NCBI RefSeq assembly: GCF_001655005.1 | Contig: NZ_LXET01000016.1 | Coordinates: 62,001 to 126,000, forward strand | From: Hafnia paralvei ATCC 29927 | GTDB lineage: Bacteria; Pseudomonadota; Gammaproteobacteria; Enterobacterales; Enterobacteriaceae | Direction of reading: 5' to 3' | Length of the DNA: 64,000 nucleotides | In this document: piece after piece, positions 59,601 through 64,000 of the stretch | Position numbering within the stretch: the stretch's first letter is position 1 | Layout of the letters: each line of letters begins with the position of its first letter | The notes under the pieces: generated by a model | What the model saw: only the letters and a program-made list of their open reading frames with translations | Told to the model about the DNA's origin: nothing | Database searches by the model: none | Position numbers and translations under genes: made by a program

Positions 59601-59622
59601 AAGGGCAATAAAAATTGCCCTT
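59601..59622. terminator. Terminator between convergent ypfH and ypfN
   Basis: AAGGGCAAT pairs with ATTGCCCTT around AAAA, followed by TTACTTC within a T-rich stretch on the plus strand. It ends ypfH and lies past the ypfN stop. Confidence 0.8.
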
Positions 59623-59649
59623 TTACTTCTGATGAGAACTAACTTGGTG

Positions 59650-59835
59650 TTACTTCTTTTTAGGCCAGTCATCATCATTGTCCCATTGCGCATTGTTATC
59701 GCGATGTGGAGGCAATTCAGGCTTATTGCTCAGAAAACTTTTGTGGTCTACTTTGAGCAAGGCTTTCATCCCATTCCATACCATCCCGATCAGAACTAAC
59801 AGAATAATCCACCAGTAATCGGCTAACCATTGCAT
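59650..59835 (-). CDS. ypfN: UPF0370 small membrane protein YpfN
   Basis: A 61-residue protein with one N-terminal membrane segment ([15 protein letters not shown]) and a charged cytoplasmic tail with the family-specific [18 protein letters not shown] and DDDWPKKK. The ATG at 59835 gives the E. coli-like MQWLADYW start and has AAGGTGG upstream. Function unknown. Confidence 0.9.
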   Translation of the reverse strand: MQWLADYWWIILLVLIGMVWNGMKALLKVDHKSFLSNKPELPPHRDNNAQWDNDDDWPKKK

Positions 59836-60083
59836 AGCTACCACCTTAAATTTTGGACTAATTAAATGGCTGAACTGCAACGTTGCTGCCATTCTAGCCA
59901 TTCATCATTGATTCGAGCCACCTAACATCGGTGAAACGGATTTTAATAACCGTTTTTCTGCATGACACCATTCACTCTGCGTTAAGTATACAACCTCAGA
60001 GGCAAAGTTATGCGGGGTTTCCGCAATAAAAATAGTACGGGGTAACACTCAATTATGTATAAATTTCTTGAGCTTAAGACAAA

Positions 60084-60105
60084 AAACCGCCCATTCAGGC
60101 GGTTT
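60084..60105 (-). terminator. Terminator of the yffB-dapE-M15 operon
   Basis: On the minus strand AAACCGCC and GGCGGTTT pair around a six-base loop and run into TTTTTTGTC. It is well placed 19 bases after the M15 peptidase stop. Confidence 0.88.
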
Positions 60106-60123
60106 AAAACATATAAGTAAGGC

Positions 60124-60789
60124 TTATTTTATGGCAATAAAGCGGGAAAAAATCTCTGACAGGTGTGGAATAAGCCATTCTGAACCCGCAATGTGTTTGT
60201 CTTGCCATGCTTTTTTGAGCACCTCTTTCGTTAGCTGATGCTCAGCCAAGGAGGAGAGGGGGCGATAGCTGAGATGCCAAGGCTCTACCGCAACACCTTG
60301 CTGCTTATCACCGAATGGGCGGTAAAATCCAAAACGATCCATATTATCTGAAAGCCATTGATTTAATGGATAGAAATATCCCCCTTCCAGATATTCCCAT
60401 GGCTCAAGCTGAAGTTTTTTCCCATCGGGTAAAAGATCTGGATCATAGATATCGAGATCGGTTCCCCAATGATGGCGACTAGCGCCAGGAAGTGCAGACC
60501 AACGTAAAATTGCACAGCATAACTCGCCATCCGTCAGCGTTGTGATATCCAGTGGTTGGCTATTTTCATCGAGAACAGCGCGTTCACCATTGAATTTCGC
60601 ATTCCAAATAGTTTGCTGTCGAGCAAAGTCTCTAAATGTGCTGGCGGGTTGTAAATTAAATCCCGCTTCTTTGGCTGCGCATTGCAATGCCTGAAAAGCC
60701 TTAACGGCCTCAGGTTGTAAACGATGGTTCCCACAAAGTACGGCAAGATGCTCGGTGCTTTGTCCGGTCAGCATTTCCGGCGTGATCAT
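60124..60789 (-). CDS. M15-family D-Ala-D-Ala carboxypeptidase-like protein
   Basis: A 221-residue protein of the VanY/DacY-like M15B family. Zinc-site segments are [12 protein letters not shown] (His and Asp ligands) and [11 protein letters not shown] (Glu base and His ligand). The family cleaves D,D- or L,D-peptide bonds in peptidoglycan. No signal peptide is evident, so it may act on muropeptides in the cytoplasm. The ATG at 60789 overlaps the dapE stop by four bases (ATGA); an earlier start would run inside dapE. Confidence 0.85.
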   Translation of the reverse strand: MITPEMLTGQSTEHLAVLCGNHRLQPEAVKAFQALQCAAKEAGFNLQPASTFRDFARQQTIWNAKFNGERAVLDENSQPLDITTLTDGELCCAILRWSALPGASRHHWGTDLDIYDPDLLPDGKKLQLEPWEYLEGGYFYPLNQWLSDNMDRFGFYRPFGDKQQGVAVEPWHLSYRPLSSLAEHQLTKEVLKKAWQDKHIAGSEWLIPHLSEIFSRFIAIK

Positions 60790-61916
60790 GCGACGAGTTG
60801 CTCCATTATTCTTTGGTACATACGGCTCAGCATTTGCAGGTCTGCGGCATGAACGCACTCATCCACTTTATGAATCGTGGCATTGACCGGCCCCAGTTCA
60901 ACGACCTGAGTACCCATCTGTGCGATAAAGCGTCCATCAGAGGTTCCACCGGTGGTCAGTAACTGCGGCGTAATTTCGCCATAATGCTGAATGGCATTGA
61001 CGACAGCATCGACCAAATGACCGCGTGCGGTTAGGAAAGGCAAGCCTGAGACGTTCCACTCTAAACTATAGGTGAGTTGGTAGCGATCGAGCAGCGCTTT
61101 GACCCGCGTCTTAATCGAATCGACGGTCGACTCCGTGCTGAAGCGGAAATTAAACTGTATATATAACTCGCCAGGGATCACGTTATTGCTACCCGTACCC
61201 GCGGCAATATTCGCGATCTGCATACTGGTAGGGGGAAAGAATTCATTCCCCTCATCCCAAACTTCATTGACCAACTCATTTATCATCGGAGCGGCTTTAT
61301 GAATGGGATTATCGGCCAAATGCGGGTAGGCAACATGGCCCTGTACGCCTTGAATATAAAGGTTGGCCGTCATTGAGCCACGGCGGCCATTTTTGACCAC
61401 ATCACCGACTTTCTCGGTGCTAGACGGTTCTCCAACCAAGCAATATTCGACCTTCTCCTGACGCGCAATCAGCTTTTCCACCACTTTTACGGTGCCGTTT
61501 ACCGCGCTAGCTTCTTCATCTGACGTGATTAAGAAAGCCAGACGCCCCTGATGGTGAGGATTGGCTTCGATGAAGCGTTCAGCCGCAACGACCATGGCTG
61601 CTAACGAACCTTTCATATCCGCTGCGCCTCTGCCGTATATCATACCGTCGCGCAGGGTTGGTTCATAAGGTGGATTGGTCCATTTGGATTCATCCCCGCT
61701 TGGCACCACGTCGGTATGGCCGGCGAATGCAAGCGTTGGGCCATTACCCCCGCGATAAGCCCAAAAGTTACGGGTGTCACCAAATGTCATATCTTCGATG
61801 GTAAAACCAATTGCTTGCAGACGTTCAATCAATAGTTCTTGGCAGCCTGCATCTTCAGGGCTAACAGAACGGCATTTGATTAACTGCTGAGTGAGCTCAA
61901 GTACTGGGCAGGTCAT
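60786..61916 (-). CDS. dapE: Succinyl-diaminopimelate desuccinylase DapE
   Basis: A 376-residue dinuclear zinc M20 hydrolase in the lysine/diaminopimelate pathway. Metal and catalytic residues lie in [45 protein letters not shown] (the Glu base), [13 protein letters not shown] and the C-terminal [14 protein letters not shown]. It is coupled by four-base overlaps to yffB upstream and to the M15 gene downstream. Confidence 0.96.
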   Translation of the reverse strand: MTCPVLELTQQLIKCRSVSPEDAGCQELLIERLQAIGFTIEDMTFGDTRNFWAYRGGNGPTLAFAGHTDVVPSGDESKWTNPPYEPTLRDGMIYGRGAADMKGSLAAMVVAAERFIEANPHHQGRLAFLITSDEEASAVNGTVKVVEKLIARQEKVEYCLVGEPSSTEKVGDVVKNGRRGSMTANLYIQGVQGHVAYPHLADNPIHKAAPMINELVNEVWDEGNEFFPPTSMQIANIAAGTGSNNVIPGELYIQFNFRFSTESTVDSIKTRVKALLDRYQLTYSLEWNVSGLPFLTARGHLVDAVVNAIQHYGEITPQLLTTGGTSDGRFIAQMGTQVVELGPVNATIHKVDECVHAADLQMLSRMYQRIMEQLVA

Positions 61917-62299
61917 CGTATTTTCTCCTCAGCTAAAAAATGTGCATATTGCTCCGGTTTAAATCCCAACAACATGTGGTCATTATGTGCCAATAGTGGG
62001 CGTTTGATTATTGCGGGATGTTCCAGCATTAATGCTGCTGCGCTATCGGCATCGGTGATGCTGTTGCGTAAGGATTCATCCAGCTTGCGCCATGTCGTTC
62101 CGCGCGTGTTCAGTAACGCTTCCCACCCTAATTGGGCGATAAAAGTGTGTAGCAGAGCCGGCTCTAAACCATCGGCACGATAATCATGAAACTGATAGAC
62201 CACCTGTTGCTCTTCAAGCCATTTTCGGGCTTTTTTGATGGTGTCGCAGTTCTTGATGCCATAAAGATAAAGAGGTGCTTTTTCTAAATTTGCTGTCAT
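61913..62299 (-). CDS. yffB: ArsC-family thioredoxin-fold protein YffB
   Basis: A protein of about 128 residues orthologous to E. coli YffB (118), with [37 protein letters not shown] and [17 protein letters not shown]. It belongs to the ArsC/Spx fold, but the single Cys in KNCDT replaces the arsenate reductase motif, and E. coli YffB lacks clear arsenate reductase activity. The start is uncertain: MTANLEKAP at 62299 or an ATG at 62344. Coupled to dapE. Confidence 0.88.
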   Translation of the reverse strand: MTANLEKAPLYLYGIKNCDTIKKARKWLEEQQVVYQFHDYRADGLEPALLHTFIAQLGWEALLNTRGTTWRKLDESLRNSITDADSAAALMLEHPAIIKRPLLAHNDHMLLGFKPEQYAHFLAEEKIR

Positions 62300-62598
62300 G
62301 CGGCAAGAGTACCTGTGTCTAAGCTCACGATCTGGCGAATTCATGGTGCGTAGCGCAGACCCTGACTTGTTGATGTTGTTAAATTATTTAACACATAATG
62401 CGGGAAAAAGAGCTCATGATCCAGAGTGTTAGCGCTAAGAGTGTTCCGACTGTGTAAATTGAGGCTGCGCTTTATCTAAATAGTGCTTCCTAATGGTCGT
62501 TCTTATAGAAATATCGACTAGGTCAAATATTCACCATTGGTCTGTAAAAGGTTATCATGATCGGGTACTAAATTTTGTAAGCCACCAAAGACGTAAAT
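62300..62598. other. yffB-ypfM intergenic region
   Basis: Non-coding. A 10-base palindrome TTAGCGCTAA lies at 62429-62438. No other recognisable regulatory site was seen. Confidence 0.35.
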
Positions 62599-62667
62599 AT
62601 GATTGATACAGAACTAAGCAACTGGAAAGCGTTTATTGACGCCATGTTGTCAAACAAGCACCAGTAA
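62599..62667 (+). CDS. ypfM: Small protein YpfM
   Basis: A 22-residue open frame, MI-D-TELSNWKAFIDAML then SNKHQ. It matches E. coli YpfM (19 residues; MI-E-RELGNWKDFIEVML, RK) at most positions and in the same place between acrD and yffB. Conservation of such a short frame in the same position is the main evidence. The ribosome site is weak. The function is not established here. Confidence 0.78.
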   Translation: MIDTELSNWKAFIDAMLSNKHQ

Positions 62668-62796
62668 TCACAAACTGGTCAGAAAGTCCCTCGAGGTAGA
62701 GGCTATAAGTTTAAAACCGTTGGTAATTTGTGGATCGTTTTAAACGAATATTCTTGATAATTTGTGACAAGCCAACCACCATGGTTTCACCCAAAT

Positions 62797-62822
62797 AAAA
62801 GGCAGCCCGCGGGCTGCCTTTT
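62797..62822. terminator. Bidirectional terminator downstream of acrD
   Basis: AAAAGGCAGCCC pairs perfectly with GGGCTGCCTTTT around GC. It serves acrD on the minus strand and ypfM on the plus strand. Confidence 0.9.
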
Positions 62823-62872
62823 GCTTGTCAGCGTTAAACCACCGCCATCGGGAGAGGGTGATGGTTTAGTGA

Positions 62873-64000
62873 TTATTCTTTGGGCGGGATGATTTCATCT
62901 GGTTCTATAGCGGACGCCGTTTTTCCGGGAAAGCGGCGGCGAACCAAAATAAAGAATACTGGCACAAAGAAGATGGCAAGGATGGTCGCGGTAAACATTC
63001 CACCTAATACGCCAGTCCCGACCGCATGTTGGCTGCCTGAGCCAGCGCCATGACTTATCGCCATTGGCAATACACCAAAGATGAATGCTAACGACGTCAT
63101 CAATATAGGGCGTAGACGTAGACGACACGCCTCCAGCGTTGCCTCCAATAAGTCTTTCCCTGAACGATGTAGTTCATTGGCGAATTCCACAATCAATATG
63201 GCATTTTTAGCGGAAAGACCAATGATTGTTAGCAGACCAACTTGGAAATAAACATCGTTTTCCAACCCACGCACCCACGTTGCGCATACGGCACCCAGCA
63301 CCCCTAATGGTACGACCAACATGACCGAGAATGGAATGGACCAGCTTTCATATAACGCCGCTAAGCACAGGAACACCACAAGTAACGAAATTGCATAAAG
63401 CGCCGGAGCCTGTGCACCAGATAGTCGTTCCTGATAGGACATGCCTGTCCATTCTAAACCGATACCGTTAGGTAGGTGACTGACAAGACGCTCCATAATA
63501 TCCATCGCTGTACCGGTACTAATCCCCGTAGCGGCTTCGCCGACGATTTCTAGCGCTGCATTACCGTTGTATCGTTCCAGTCGTGGTGAGCCATAGGTCC
63601 ACTGGCTGTTGGCGAAAGCAGAGAATGGAACCATCTCGCCATTATTGTTGTTGACGTACCAGCTATAGATATCACTTGGCAGCATGCGGTAAGGTGCCGC
63701 GCTTTGAACATAGACCTTTTTGACACGGCCACGATCTAGGAAGTCATTAACGTAAGTTGATCCCCAAGCCGTTTTTAACGTGTTGTTGATGTCATCAATA
63801 TTAACGCCTAGCGCTTGCGCCTTGCGTTGATCAATGTTGACCTGCAACTGTGGGCTATCGTCTAAACCGTTGTGGCGAACACGGGTGAGCTGAGGTTCTT
63901 TTGCCGCCGCGGCCAACAAGGTGTCACGCGCCTTCATGAGTTCAGCATGCCCAAGACCCGCATGATCTTCGAGCTCCATATCAAAACCTGCCGAGTTACC
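62873..64000 (-). CDS. acrD: RND multidrug efflux pump AcrD, C-terminal part (runs off window)
   Basis: The last 375 residues of an RND pump; the gene continues beyond 64000 with no start in view. Segments match AcrD more closely than Acr[71 protein letters not shown] and [14 protein letters not shown]. AcrD exports aminoglycosides and other amphiphiles through TolC with AcrA. The tail [11 protein letters not shown] is species-specific. Confidence 0.9.
   Translation of the reverse strand, partial: GNSAGFDMELEDHAGLGHAELMKARDTLLAAAAKEPQLTRVRHNGLDDSPQLQVNIDQRKAQALGVNIDDINNTLKTAWGSTYVNDFLDRGRVKKVYVQSAAPYRMLPSDIYSWYVNNNNGEMVPFSAFANSQWTYGSPRLERYNGNAALEIVGEAATGISTGTAMDIMERLVSHLPNGIGLEWTGMSYQERLSGAQAPALYAISLLVVFLCLAALYESWSIPFSVMLVVPLGVLGAVCATWVRGLENDVYFQVGLLTIIGLSAKNAILIVEFANELHRSGKDLLEATLEACRLRLRPILMTSLAFIFGVLPMAISHGAGSGSQHAVGTGVLGGMFTATILAIFFVPVFFILVRRRFPGKTASAIEPDEIIPPKE

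Noticed and set aside
1..64000. CRISPR arrays, prophage, insertion sequences, tRNA or rRNA genes
   Set aside because: No regularly spaced repeats, transposase, integrase, phage structural genes or cloverleaf sequences were seen by reading. A tRNAscan/ISfinder-type search would settle it.

Overview
The window is chromosomal DNA of a member of the Enterobacterales, most probably Hafnia or a close relative in the Hafniaceae. The basis is near-complete recognisable orthology to Escherichia coli housekeeping genes (rdgC, mak, sbcCD, phoBR, ppk-ppx, bepA, perM, bcp, gcvR, dapA, bamC, purC, tmcA, dapE, acrD), an ERIC-type repeat, and an intimin-like sinHI locus. The genus is an inference from gene content and protein similarity recalled from memory; no database search was possible. 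No tRNA, rRNA, transposase, phage module or CRISPR array was seen.

Layout. (1) 1-5.3 kb: a catabolic gene set of aldo/keto reductase, mandelate-racemase-family dehydratase, DapA-family aldolase and FucO, with a GntR/FCD regulator. It reads as a non-phosphorylating route from a 6-deoxy or related sugar to pyruvate and lactaldehyde. (2) 5.5-7.6 kb: rdgC and mak. (3) 7.7-18.5 kb: an accessory block that in E. coli is not between mak and sbcC. It holds a CitA-type symporter, an exported orphan, an SOS-controlled sbmC, and ypdC next to the fry PTS operon (fryB-fryC-ypdF-ypdE-fryA). (4) 18.7-35.6 kb: sbcC-sbcD, then a phosphate block with phoB-phoR-pstS, ppk-ppx and pstC-pstA-pstB. The Pst system is the long-permease type, and no phoU is seen.

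(5) 35.7-43.4 kb: an AT-rich island of three AraC-type regulators and one LuxR-type regulator, followed by a surface-protein locus on the minus strand: sinI-like, sinH-like (inverse autotransporter) and a third exported Ig/lectin-like protein. (6) 44.2-55.5 kb: conserved backbone (bepA-arsC-GNAT, perM, gcvR-bcp, dapA-bamC-purC, ypfJ, tmcA). (7) 55.8-58.6 kb: a 929-residue classical autotransporter inserted between tmcA and ypfH. (8) 58.9-64 kb: ypfH, ypfN, the dapE operon, the 22-residue small protein YpfM and the 3' part of acrD, which runs off the window.

Themes. Several genes feed phosphate and polyphosphate control (PhoBR, Pst, PPK, PPX). DapA and DapE belong to lysine/diaminopimelate synthesis. 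BamC and BepA assemble the outer membrane that the SinH and autotransporter barrels must enter. Non-coding features of interest are a near-perfect LexA box before sbmC, the Pho box before phoB, a PurR-like box before purC, two related intergenic repeats (about 18.5 and 43.7-44.2 kb), and a duplicated purC terminator flanking a nested palindrome.
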